Below are positions 6,144-12,604 of a DNA stretch of 39,004 nucleotides, in pieces; the stretch's first letter is position 1, and every line of letters begins with the position of its first letter. The stretch is from an uncultured Methanobrevibacter sp. (GTDB lineage: Archaea; Methanobacteriota; Methanobacteria; Methanobacteriales; Methanobacteriaceae), in the NCBI RefSeq assembly GCF_902788255.1, contig NZ_CADAJR010000025.1, positions 1 through 39,004 on the forward strand, written 5' to 3'. The position numbers and the translations under genes are program-made. Under the pieces are notes generated by a model, which saw only the letters and a list, made by a program, of their open reading frames with translations, was not told where the DNA came from and made no database searches.

Positions 6144-8162
6144 TTAATTATCACCCTTTTCACTTAAATTTGGATATAGAAATGTTAAAAACTTATCAAA
6201 CCTAACTAACATAACCTTTCTAGGTTTATCCAATCTAACAAGTTTATACTTCCAACCTAACAATTCTGCAATCCCTTTTACATCGTAGCAGGCTTGATTG
6301 ACATTATGCATAGCTTTCTTTAATCCACTTGTAAAGCAAACATAATCTTTACCATTCCTAGCATGATGCAAGACCATATACGGTATTAATCGTTCATTAA
6401 TAACATTAAAAACACGGTCTGAGAAGTCTCTTGAGTCTTTAACATTATCACTGAAGAAGTCATCTTGATTCATTGGGAATCCATCTTCGGATGAGTATAC
6501 ACGGATATTTTTATTGTGCTTGTTAATCTCATCAATGAAAAACATTCTAATCTCATCTATTTCCTCATCATCAAGTTCTTCAAGTGTTACTGCTTCTGCG
6601 AATGATAATAGCCACTCAGGACATTGTCTTTCACAGTCTGCATATGCTCTCAGGATTAAGCTGTTGGATAATTCCTGCCAAGGCAATCTTAACAATTCTA
6701 TATCATTGTTTATCTCATTTACTGCGAAATCAGCAAGATATTTCAAACGATGAAAAAGGCATAATTCAGGTGTATCCATTCGGAAATGTTCCATAAATGC
6801 TTTTTTCTCACTATCTGACTTTTTCTCACTATGAGAATACAATAATTGGACAAATCTTCTTGTTAATCCCTCTACATTTGGTAATGCACTATTAGAAGTG
6901 AAAGAAACAGTGGATAATGCGAGGATAGTTGCTAAATTCCTACCCTCATATCTTCTCCTTGCATTTGTTCTCTCAACACAAGTTTTCAATGTTTCTACAC
7001 AGCTTCTGTTGTTAAAAACATTATCAGGTTCATTAACAATTAGACCAAATGTGGATTTTGATATTTGCGCACCTATTCTTGGAACAGTGTCAAATTCAGA
7101 ACCTCCAATGTCGGTTTCACTATTCGGTTCACCATAGAAATATGCCCCAATACGGGCAATTGTAGTTTTACCAGAGCCACCTTTTCCAAAGTGGTAGATG
7201 TACGGTATCAGGTTTTCTAGTGGCAATCCCATCTGTTTTTTAGCAAAACCAAAAGGAACAATCAATGCATGTTTTAGGGTGGTAGCAAGTTTTGTTTCCT
7301 GACCTACAAAGTAATTCTTCAAATCCTCAATTAGATCAAGTGCCATATTCAACTTTTCAAAGTTCACAGGCTTTAATTCAAAATCTATAATGTTTAAACT
7401 TTTAGTAATGTCATTATAATAGAAACCAGGTGTTTCTATGTCATTTTTAATGATAGCTAGCTCATTTTCAATGGCGATTTGAATTAAAGCAGTTACGACA
7501 CCTTTGAAGTGTTTAGGTGAAAGAACATATCCGTGGTCTGTCAGATATTGTTCTATTTCAGGAATACTCATATTTTTGGTATGGAAATGTCCGTCCTTTG
7601 TTGTTACCCACTCTATACTGAATGTTCTACCTGCATCACTGATTGGATTGTCATGGATTGTTATTTGAACAGGATAACAAAGAAGTATCCGAGTATAATC
7701 AGTTACTTCAATGCCTTTCTTCCAGTCAATGATTTGAACAGTAACTTCATTATTTCTGTAATCCATGACAATATACTTGTTAGAACCAATCTGTAATTTG
7801 TAAATCTTGTTGGTGTCATAAGGAATGATTATCTTATTCAAATCACGAATTAGTTCTAATGCAGTCTTTTTATCATGCTTGTCAGTGATAAATTGTTCTA
7901 TACCTTTTAATCCACTATTGGGTTTTGCATCACCAATATAAATGTCATCAAACAATTTTACAATGTCACCTAATGTTTTCTCATGAGAAGGAAGTTGATT
8001 GTATAATTCAATGAGAATTTTCTCTACAACTTCGGAATCAGTGCCTTGAAGATAAAAAGCACTAATTAAGTTTTTAAAGAATGTAAGCTCATAAGATGGT
8101 TTATACACATGCTCTATGGCTTTTTTAATTTGTTTAGCTGAACTTCCTTCATCCATTTTCAA
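6144..8162 (-). CDS. Replication helicase/primase-like P-loop ATPase
   Basis: At 672 residues, this is the largest protein of the element. A P-loop lies at about residues 324-334 (GKGGSGKTTIA), an acidic Walker B candidate at about 370-382 (FGLIVNEPDNVF), a sensor-like polar segment at about 420 (SFTSNSALP), and a possible arginine finger at about 433 (GLTRRF). This order resembles AAA+/superfamily 3 helicases of plasmid and virus replication proteins (D5- or DUF927-like). The N-terminal 300 residues show no primase motif I can name, and the C-terminal 130 residues may be a winged-helix DNA-binding part (GKDYVCFTSGLKKAMHNV). It lies immediately next to the repeat array. The family is assigned by motif order only. 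Confidence 0.75.
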   Translation of the reverse strand: MKMDEGSSAKQIKKAIEHVYKPSYELTFFKNLISAFYLQGTDSEVVEKILIELYNQLPSHEKTLGDIVKLFDDIYIGDAKPNSGLKGIEQFITDKHDKKTALELIRDLNKIIIPYDTNKIYKLQIGSNKYIVMDYRNNEVTVQIIDWKKGIEVTDYTRILLCYPVQITIHDNPISDAGRTFSIEWVTTKDGHFHTKNMSIPEIEQYLTDHGYVLSPKHFKGVVTALIQIAIENELAIIKNDIETPGFYYNDITKSLNIIDFELKPVNFEKLNMALDLIEDLKNYFVGQETKLATTLKHALIVPFGFAKKQMGLPLENLIPYIYHFGKGGSGKTTIARIGAYFYGEPNSETDIGGSEFDTVPRIGAQISKSTFGLIVNEPDNVFNNRSCVETLKTCVERTNARRRYEGRNLATILALSTVSFTSNSALPNVEGLTRRFVQLLYSHSEKKSDSEKKAFMEHFRMDTPELCLFHRLKYLADFAVNEINNDIELLRLPWQELSNSLILRAYADCERQCPEWLLSFAEAVTLEELDDEEIDEIRMFFIDEINKHNKNIRVYSSEDGFPMNQDDFFSDNVKDSRDFSDRVFNVINERLIPYMVLHHARNGKDYVCFTSGLKKAMHNVNQACYDVKGIAELLGWKYKLVRLDKPRKVMLVRFDKFLTFLYPNLSEKGDN

Positions 8163-8173
8163 AACCTACATTT

Positions 8174-8674
8174 TTATTGTACTTGGACATCTTTGATTAA
8201 AAAGCTGTAGTATACATAAGTTCCACTTTTTTCTTTCACCTGAATTGTCATTTCAGTTAATCTGTTCACGAATTCACGGTATTCTGCTAGATTAACATTT
8301 CTGATGATGTTGGATTTGCCAACACTGCCAGGGTTTTCTAATTCAAGAATAGATGTCAGGAAGTCAAATAGAACACTGCCTTTACGGATATTTTTGTGGA
8401 TATCTCCATCGTTTTTAAGGTTGACATTGATTTCAACATATAACTGTTCATCATCTTTGAAAATGAATAATTTGAACCTATTAATTGTTACTTCTTCACC
8501 GTCATCGTCAAAGGTGTAGGAAGTTACAGAGGACATTTCAGGTCTGCCAGTAATGATGGTTCCATCTTCAAAGTCTTTTAATTCAGCTTTTTCATATCCG
8601 TCAGGTATGTCTACAATTTCTTCATAGTCTAGTTCAGTACTAGTGAAAATACTTTGTTTAGTTTCAAAAGTCAT
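8174..8674 (-). CDS. Hypothetical protein, possible single-strand DNA-binding (166 aa)
   Basis: A mainly beta-strand acidic protein (GTIITGRPEMSSVTSYTFDD; NRFKLFIFKDDEQLYVEINV; TYVYYSFLIKDVQVQ). The strand pattern and its place between helicase and annealing-protein genes fit an OB-fold single-strand DNA-binding protein, but I see no diagnostic motif. It ends 11 bases before the helicase start and has no promoter of its own. Confidence 0.6.
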   Translation of the reverse strand: MTFETKQSIFTSTELDYEEIVDIPDGYEKAELKDFEDGTIITGRPEMSSVTSYTFDDDGEEVTINRFKLFIFKDDEQLYVEINVNLKNDGDIHKNIRKGSVLFDFLTSILELENPGSVGKSNIIRNVNLAEYREFVNRLTEMTIQVKEKSGTYVYYSFLIKDVQVQ

Positions 8675-8679
8675 TTTTT

Positions 8680-9054
8680 CTACTCTCCTTGTAATTCTAA
8701 CTCATTTAATCTGATTAAATCATTCATAATTTCAATATCATCTTTTTTAGATGTTATTGTGTGTTTTTTAACATCGATTTTGATTTTTACATCACTTAAT
8801 TTCTCACTAACATATGCATTTCTCATCTTTTCATTGGTTAAGCCCAATTCTTTGAAATCAGTTGTTAATAAGATAATCCTTTCTTTATCAGCTAAATCAT
8901 GTTTAGCATTTAATAAATCAAGTTCAAGTTCTCTTAATTGAATCAAAGCATCTGATTTAGCTTTAATCAATGCTTTTAATCCAAGTTTGAATAATACCGG
9001 CATTTCGCCAATAATATTGATAGTTTGGTCTTTTACAACATTTACATCATCCAT
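8680..9054 (-). CDS. Coiled-coil protein of the replication module (124 aa)
   Basis: Helical throughout: a first helix (MPVLFKLGLKALIKAKSDALIQL) runs into heptad-like stretches (RELELDLLNAKHDLADKERIIL; KKDDIEIMNDLIRLNELELQ). Phage genes beside annealing proteins often encode a host-nuclease inhibitor or helper coiled coil; this is only a positional analogy. Starts at 9054 with GGTGGAATAATT; the next gene follows its stop by five bases. Confidence 0.6.
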   Translation of the reverse strand: MDDVNVVKDQTINIIGEMPVLFKLGLKALIKAKSDALIQLRELELDLLNAKHDLADKERIILLTTDFKELGLTNEKMRNAYVSEKLSDVKIKIDVKKHTITSKKDDIEIMNDLIRLNELELQGE

Positions 9055-9079
9055 AATTATTCCACCATTAAAAATTGTG

Positions 9080-9102
9080 GAGAGTGATTATTGATCACTC
9101 TC
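9080..9102 (-). promoter_or_regulatory. Stem-loop across a stop codon
   Basis: GAGAGTGAT (9080-9088) and ATCACTCTC (9094-9102) form a perfect 9-base stem with a 5-base loop. The stop codon of the annealing-protein gene (9088-9090) lies at the loop edge, and the ribosome site of the next gene is some 15 bases further on. No T-run follows in the leftward direction, so mRNA processing or translational control is more likely than termination. Confidence 0.45.
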
Positions 9103-9651
9103 ATTCAAAAATTTTGAAGATTTGTCAATGCTTCTTCTTTCAGCACCCATCTCTTCAGCTGATACTTCACCAGCACCTATTAACTCTGCAATTGCACGAT
9201 TAGTTGCCCTAGTCTTTGCAGTAGACATAATAGTGTGGTCTGAAACTTTATCTTTGCCTCTTTCACTTCTAGAACATAAGGCATCTGATTCGACAGTTCT
9301 GCCATTAGGAAGTGTTGCTCTGACGCAGTAGTATGCTTCTTTCACTCTTCCCATTTTGGTTCTTTGTAAATCACGGTCTACAATGTGAGTGTCGACATTA
9401 AATGCTCTAGCAAGTTTTTGCCAAGCTGATTTCTTTTTAAAGTGTCTTTTAACACTGACATAGTTGCCATCAGCATCTTTTTCTTTGACTACAATTTCTT
9501 GGTAGTCAGTGTCATTCAACAATCCTTTACAGAGTTTTTGGTAAGCATCCCATTGTTCGATAGCAGTATCCACATCAGGAACACTGTTTACATTGATTAA
9601 ACTGGTATCTTGAGATACTCTTGGACTTTCAATTAATTCGGCTTTTACCAT
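9088..9651 (-). CDS. Rad52-like single-strand annealing protein candidate
   Basis: A 187-residue protein. The central block (KKSAWQKLARAFNVDT, about residues 71-86) and the later block (STAKTRATNRAIAELIGAGE, then VSAEEMG, about 143-170) match the pattern of phage and archaeal proteins of the Rad52/ERF-like annealing group, whose members commonly show 'AxTRAxNRAxxxLxGxGEVSAEE'. Such proteins pair complementary single strands during recombination-dependent replication. It overlaps the gene before it by one base (TAATG) and is followed by helper-like genes and the helicase. Confidence 0.65.
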   Translation of the reverse strand: MVKAELIESPRVSQDTSLINVNSVPDVDTAIEQWDAYQKLCKGLLNDTDYQEIVVKEKDADGNYVSVKRHFKKKSAWQKLARAFNVDTHIVDRDLQRTKMGRVKEAYYCVRATLPNGRTVESDALCSRSERGKDKVSDHTIMSTAKTRATNRAIAELIGAGEVSAEEMGAERRSIDKSSKFLNESDQ

Positions 9652-9917
9652 TATGAATCACCCATTTGTTCAGCGATTTCACCGAGTATTGCTTTATTAA
9701 TGAGGTCTACACGATTACAGATTTTTAATCCAATAATTTCATCTAATTCTGAAATGTATACTCCAATACTATCGGATTTAATTTCAATTAAACTGCCATT
9801 TACACGAACGATGTCATTATTATCAACTAATAATTGACCTCTGTTCCTAAATTCGATGAACATTGCGTTTTCATCGTTTAATTTGTCAAAATATTCTAAA
9901 ATTACATTAGCTTCCAT
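9651..9917 (-). CDS. Hypothetical beta-rich protein (88 aa)
   Basis: A small soluble protein with several strands (GQLLVDNNDIVRVNGSLIEIKSDSI cut into short blocks; VYISELDEIIGLKI). The pattern of short strands with turns is reminiscent of an Sm-like or OB barrel, but I cannot assign it. Start at 9917 with GGTGATTAG; its end overlaps the annealing-protein start by one base. Confidence 0.55.
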   Translation of the reverse strand: MEANVILEYFDKLNDENAMFIEFRNRGQLLVDNNDIVRVNGSLIEIKSDSIGVYISELDEIIGLKICNRVDLINKAILGEIAEQMGDS

Positions 9918-9921
9918 CTAA

Positions 9922-10332
9922 TCACCAACTTGATTGGTAAATATAATATTCAAACTCATCTTTTAACAGTAAATCACGAATTAACTGAACAGTGTATTTT
10001 AAACCATCTAAATAGTATTCAAGTTCAAAATCATCAGTTAAATCAGTTCCGCCAAAGAAAAAGCCATCTACAGTAGGTAATATTTTCATAGCATTTTCCA
10101 CTGTAGGATTTTCTAAAACTGTTTTACATGCCACTAGGAGTTTCTTCAAGCTGTGTTCTGATACATAGTACATAGCACAGTTATCGACATCGTCTTGAAC
10201 ATTTTTTACCATCCAATTGTGGATAGCATTGTGTTTTCTCCAGTAGCCAACTTCTTCAAGTTTAATTTTTGAAGTGCAAGTTTCGGAATCAATTTTATGG
10301 ATTGCACCATAAAGATACATATCTAATCCCAT
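9922..10332 (-). CDS. Phage-type 'MGLDMYLY' conserved protein
   Basis: A 136-residue protein starting MGLDMYLYG, with VGYWRKHNAIHNWMV at about residues 28-42. This N-terminus and the 'YWRKxNAIHNWFV' block define a protein family scattered among phages and bacterial mobile elements; its biochemical role is unknown. The start at 10332 follows a GGAGGGTGTTATAA site. Its presence supports an element origin for the region and suggests exchange with bacterial mobile DNA. Confidence 0.75.
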   Translation of the reverse strand: MGLDMYLYGAIHKIDSETCTSKIKLEEVGYWRKHNAIHNWMVKNVQDDVDNCAMYYVSEHSLKKLLVACKTVLENPTVENAMKILPTVDGFFFGGTDLTDDFELEYYLDGLKYTVQLIRDLLLKDEFEYYIYQSSW

Positions 10333-10367
10333 TTATAACACCCTCCTAACAGGAATATTGGGAATAT

Positions 10368-10508
10368 TCATGCGAATACCCCAATATTTTGAAAAGTCCA
10401 ACCTACAACAAAGAACAACATACCTGTTACTCCACTGCCTAAATACACAAATCGTGGATCAATGGCAATAGGTTCAGGTTTAGGATACAATCTAGCAGGT
10501 TTTGACAT
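10368..10508 (-). CDS. Single-pass membrane microprotein (46 aa)
   Basis: Begins at 10508, overlapping the stop of the preceding gene (TAAATG), with CAGGAG about ten bases upstream. The N-terminal half is soluble and proline-rich (MSKPARLYPKPEPIAIDPRF); residues about 21-40 form one hydrophobic segment (VYLGSGVTGMLFFVVGWTF). The stop is TGA in ATGA, so a 12-codon frame (ATG at 10371) is coupled to it. Function unknown. Confidence 0.55.
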   Translation of the reverse strand: MSKPARLYPKPEPIAIDPRFVYLGSGVTGMLFFVVGWTFQNIGVFA

Positions 10509-10727
10509 TTAAATCAAACTCCTGCGAACACAAATTGCGATAATCAATTCTAAATTGATTATAGTTGTTCTACCATTCTTGCGATGTATTGCCAGTGTTT
10601 TACCGTCAATGAAATGATAATCATCATTTTTATAGAGTCCAAAATCAAAATTATCATTTGCAGAGACAAAAGCAATGTAGCAATCATCTTCTAGATGTAA
10701 TTTCATCTTACGGATTGTTTCTCTCAT
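10509..10727 (-). CDS. Hypothetical protein (72 aa)
   Basis: Starts with a basic helix (MRETIRKMKLHL) followed by a beta-rich acidic/aromatic body (DDCYIAFVSANDNFDFGLYKN; KTLAIHRKNGRTTIINLELI). Not recognised. It is preceded by the leader box AACGAGCTGATAAAA and overlaps the upstream gene by 20 bases. Confidence 0.55.
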   Translation of the reverse strand: MRETIRKMKLHLEDDCYIAFVSANDNFDFGLYKNDDYHFIDGKTLAIHRKNGRTTIINLELIIAICVRRSLI

Positions 10728-11013
10728 TTTTATCAGCTCGTTTTACATTCTTTTTGAAACCGATGATAAAAGCTTCACCGTTTTTAAATTTAATGAAGCC
10801 AGTATCACCTTTTTCAGCATAATGCATTAATGGCAATAGTTTGACATGGATATCAACTGCATAGGCTCTTTTTCTGCCCAACACTAAAACTTTGCCGTTT
10901 TCACTAATATTCAATATTTTTTGTTTTACTCCACCTTTGGCAACCTTAACTTCACCTGAGTGGGTTAGGATACCATCGGTGTTTTCAACAAATGGATTTA
11001 CAGTTTTGGTCAT
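10708..11013 (-). CDS. Hypothetical beta-barrel-like protein (101 aa)
   Basis: Begins MTKTVNPFVENTDGILTHSG with a strong AACGAGGTGGACTAA site. The repeated short strands (KVLVLGRKRAYAVDIHVKLL; GDTGFIKFKNGEAFIIGFK) suggest a small barrel and the Lys-rich tail may contact nucleic acid. The first bases of this gene (ACCAAAACTGTAAA) recur at 11884-11897 after another leader box, hinting at an old duplication of its 5' end. Confidence 0.55.
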   Translation of the reverse strand: MTKTVNPFVENTDGILTHSGEVKVAKGGVKQKILNISENGKVLVLGRKRAYAVDIHVKLLPLMHYAEKGDTGFIKFKNGEAFIIGFKKNVKRADKNERNNP

Positions 11014-11145
11014 TTAGTCCACCTCGTTGGCACTGCCACTTTTGATATCACAATCAAAGGTACAGTTTTCACAGTCATCTTGAGGACAGTCAAATAGTTC
11101 ATCTGCCTCAGGTGGATATACAATATAAGGTGAATAAACTGACAT
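11014..11145 (-). CDS. Four-cysteine microprotein (43 aa)
   Basis: The best start is ATG 11145 (MSVYSPYIVYPPEADELFD), preceded by GGTGAATAGA; a longer frame from 11202 would overlap the 34-residue gene in another frame. The C-terminal half has four Cys in CPQDDCENCTFDC, a spacing that could hold a zinc ion or iron-sulfur cluster. Such single-knuckle proteins in archaeal viruses and plasmids are often regulators, but no partner is visible. Confidence 0.5.
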   Translation of the reverse strand: MSVYSPYIVYPPEADELFDCPQDDCENCTFDCDIKSGSANEVD

Positions 11146-11146
11146 T

Positions 11147-11251
11147 CTATTCACCCATTTTTTCAATTCTATCGAATACATCCCATATTTTCTCCCAAGC
11201 ATCTTTTGGGACTAAAACATGAGGTACACCATCTATTATTTCTTCTTTCAT
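11147..11251 (-). CDS. Microprotein (34 aa)
   Basis: A short frame starting at 11251 directly after the leader box AACGAGTTGACCAAA, ending TAG one base before the next start. It reads MKEEIIDGVPHVLVPKDAWE and then a helix with aromatic residues. Its exact fit between neighbours and the leader box are the only evidence. No function can be named. Confidence 0.45.
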   Translation of the reverse strand: MKEEIIDGVPHVLVPKDAWEKIWDVFDRIEKMGE

Positions 11252-11506
11252 TTTGGTCAACTCGTTTTTAGATTATTTCAAAAATTCGACAGTCTAAGGG
11301 ATTACATGTTGCATAAAGCTTCATTATTCATTAATCCAGTTTCTATTTCTTCAATCTCGTACATCTCAAAGAATTCGTGTTCACTGAGGTTGATTTCAGC
11401 AAGAAATTCTTCAAGGGCTTGGAAGTTAATGTTAGTACACACCACTTCTTTCAAGATTGGCTTGTTTACCCATTTTCTAATTTCGTACATTTTTGGTCAA
11501 CTCGTT
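11251..11506 (-). repeat. Two of three copies of a 16-base leader box
   Basis: TTTTGGTCAACTCGTT (plus-strand reading) occurs exactly at 11251-11266, 11491-11506 and 11894-11909. Read leftward it is AACGAGTTGACCAAAA, immediately before the starts at 11251 and 11490. A sister form, AACGAGCTGATAAAT, precedes the starts at 5420, 10727 and 11967, and AACGAGCTGGTAAAT precedes 5823. They resemble the usual GAGGTGAT ribosome site but with T or C at its third G. Confidence 0.6.
11302..11490 (-). CDS. Acidic microprotein (62 aa)
   Basis: Starts at 11490 (MYEIRKWVNKPILKEVVCTN) right after a 16-base leader box and contains a strongly acidic helix (EFFEMYEIEEIETGLMNNEA). Not recognised. It is the first gene of the long leftward operon that runs to the helicase, which begins downstream of the operator-flanked promoter at 11599-11626. 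Confidence 0.55.
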   Translation of the reverse strand: MYEIRKWVNKPILKEVVCTNINFQALEEFLAEINLSEHEFFEMYEIEEIETGLMNNEALCNM

Positions 11507-11598
11507 CAACTCCTCATTGTCCTTAGAACAAATCATTGGAGATTTTACATTTTCAGATTAACAAAATATAACAAATTATTAATCTAATTCTTATTTTA

Positions 11599-11626
11599 TA
11601 TCGCCATACATATAAATATACCGATA
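11599..11626 (-). promoter_or_regulatory. Promoter with inverted repeat around the TATA box
   Basis: TATCGCCATA (11599-11608) and TATACCGATA (11617-11626) are inverted copies at 8 of 10 positions, flanking a leftward TATA-like TATTTATATG. A transcript would start near 11585 and run into the 11490 gene. The layout fits a repressor operator for the main element operon. Confidence 0.45.
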
Positions 11627-11809
11627 CAAAGATTTTGAGCTCATATTTTCTCAATTGAAGATACAAGAGAGAGTATTAGAAACAGGGTTAAATTGATAAT
11701 TGTCAGGAGTATGGATCAAGAGACAATATTCCTGAAAGTAAGTGTGAAAAATAAAAAAAGTTTGAAAAATAATGTTTTTCCATTCATTCGCCAATAATAA
11801 AAAAATACT

Positions 11810-11838
11810 GATTTCCTATCGTGGAAATCTTTATATAT
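11810..11838. promoter_or_regulatory. Operator-like inverted repeat beside a TATA box
   Basis: GATTTCC (11810-11816) and GGAAATC (11823-11829) form a perfect 7-base inverted repeat with a 6-base spacer, directly against TTTATATAT (11830-11838). For leftward transcription the repeat lies between TATA box and start site, a classic archaeal repressor position. No convincing gene follows in either direction. Confidence 0.45.
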
Positions 11839-12356
11839 TGCTTAATATATACTTATTATTGGGTTAAGTTTAGAAAAATTATTAGTTTTACAGTTTTGGT
11901 CAACTCGTTTAACTTTTTTTTATTCTTCATTTTAACCCCAACTAATAGGATAAAGTAGAAAAATCATATTTATCAGCTCGTTATTCATAAAATAAATATA
12001 ATTTTTTACTTATCATCCTTTTTTATGAACTTTTTATCACTTTTTTTCTCACCACTCTATTTTTGTTACCTTTCATTGAAAAATGATTGTATACATTAAG
12101 TTTCAGTGAAGGTTAATTATACATATGTTTTTTGAATATATAAACCTTTTCCTTTTGATATAATGCTTAATCGTTCATTATTTTTCTTTATTTTATGTTA
12201 AATTGTACACTCGAAAAAATAAAACACCGATGTTTTAAAAATCACTGTTTAACAAAAAATCAGAAATACTATTCAATTGCATAAAATTAATGATATTGGT
12301 ACAAGTATAACATTTCTCCAATATAGAAAAATGAGATTAAATAGTATTATTAATGA

Positions 12357-12366
12357 GTATAAATAT
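12357..12366 (+). promoter_or_regulatory. TATA-like box for the rightward microprotein
   Basis: AGTATAAATA lies about 65 bases before the TTG start at 12426, leaving room for a leader of about 35 bases with the GAGGTGAT ribosome site (12409-12416). Confidence 0.35.
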
Positions 12367-12425
12367 AATAATATTATCGTGTATAAAAAATGTTAATTTA
12401 TAGAAAAAGAGGTGATTTTTTCGTA

Positions 12426-12545
12426 TTGGCATTATTATTTGTAGTATTTCTATTTTGGTTCTTAGTATTTTGTTTAAGTTATAGTATTAAATTATTCTTT
12501 GTAGTAGTGGCAATTATGGGAGTAATACTATTATTAATTCTGTAA
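12426..12545 (+). CDS. Rightward hydrophobic microprotein (39 aa)
   Basis: The only rightward gene in the element. A full GAGGTGAT ribosome site ends nine bases before a TTG start at 12426; the frame ends TAA at 12543-12545 and a T-run follows. The product is almost entirely hydrophobic, with two segments (LALLFVVFLFWFLVFCLSYS; then FFVVVAIMGVILLLIL) joined by a single Lys. It could be a small membrane toxin, a virion or lysis-type peptide, or a membrane regulator. It lies between the integrase and the leftward operon. The non-ATG start lowers certainty. Confidence 0.5.
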   Translation: MALLFVVFLFWFLVFCLSYSIKLFFVVVAIMGVILLLIL

Positions 12546-12567
12546 TTGTGTTTTTTTCTTTTTTAAA
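12546..12567 (+). terminator. T-run after the rightward microprotein
   Basis: TTGTGTTTTTTTCTTTTTT follows the stop codon within a few bases, as in archaeal oligo-T terminators. It also separates this gene from the convergent integrase gene. Confidence 0.45.
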
Positions 12568-12604
12568 CAAAATAATTCAATTTTAATATATTTTTGTCAG
12601 AGGA

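Larger units (their letters stand above)
11507..12425. other. Long A+T-rich control region of the element
   Basis: About 920 bases without a convincing long gene. It holds two promoter-operator candidates (11599-11626 and 11810-11838), a third 16-base leader box (11894-11909) and a fourth AACGAGCTGATAAAT box (11968-11982). The latter is followed by an 11-codon frame (ATG at 11967, MIFLLYPISWG), then by a 24-codon frame starting at 11930. These tiny frames could be leader peptides or decayed gene starts. T-rich runs at 12001-12060 may end leftward or rightward transcripts. Confidence 0.5.

Noticed and set aside
11014-11202. Longer version (62 aa) of the four-Cys microprotein
   Set aside because: It would overlap the 34-residue gene in another frame and has no ribosome site; ATG 11145 has GGTGAATAGA before it.
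11770-11790. Short leftward frames (23 and 26 codons) after the 11810-11838 operator
   Set aside because: Two overlapping frames without ribosome sites and with Phe/Leu-rich random composition; neither can be preferred.
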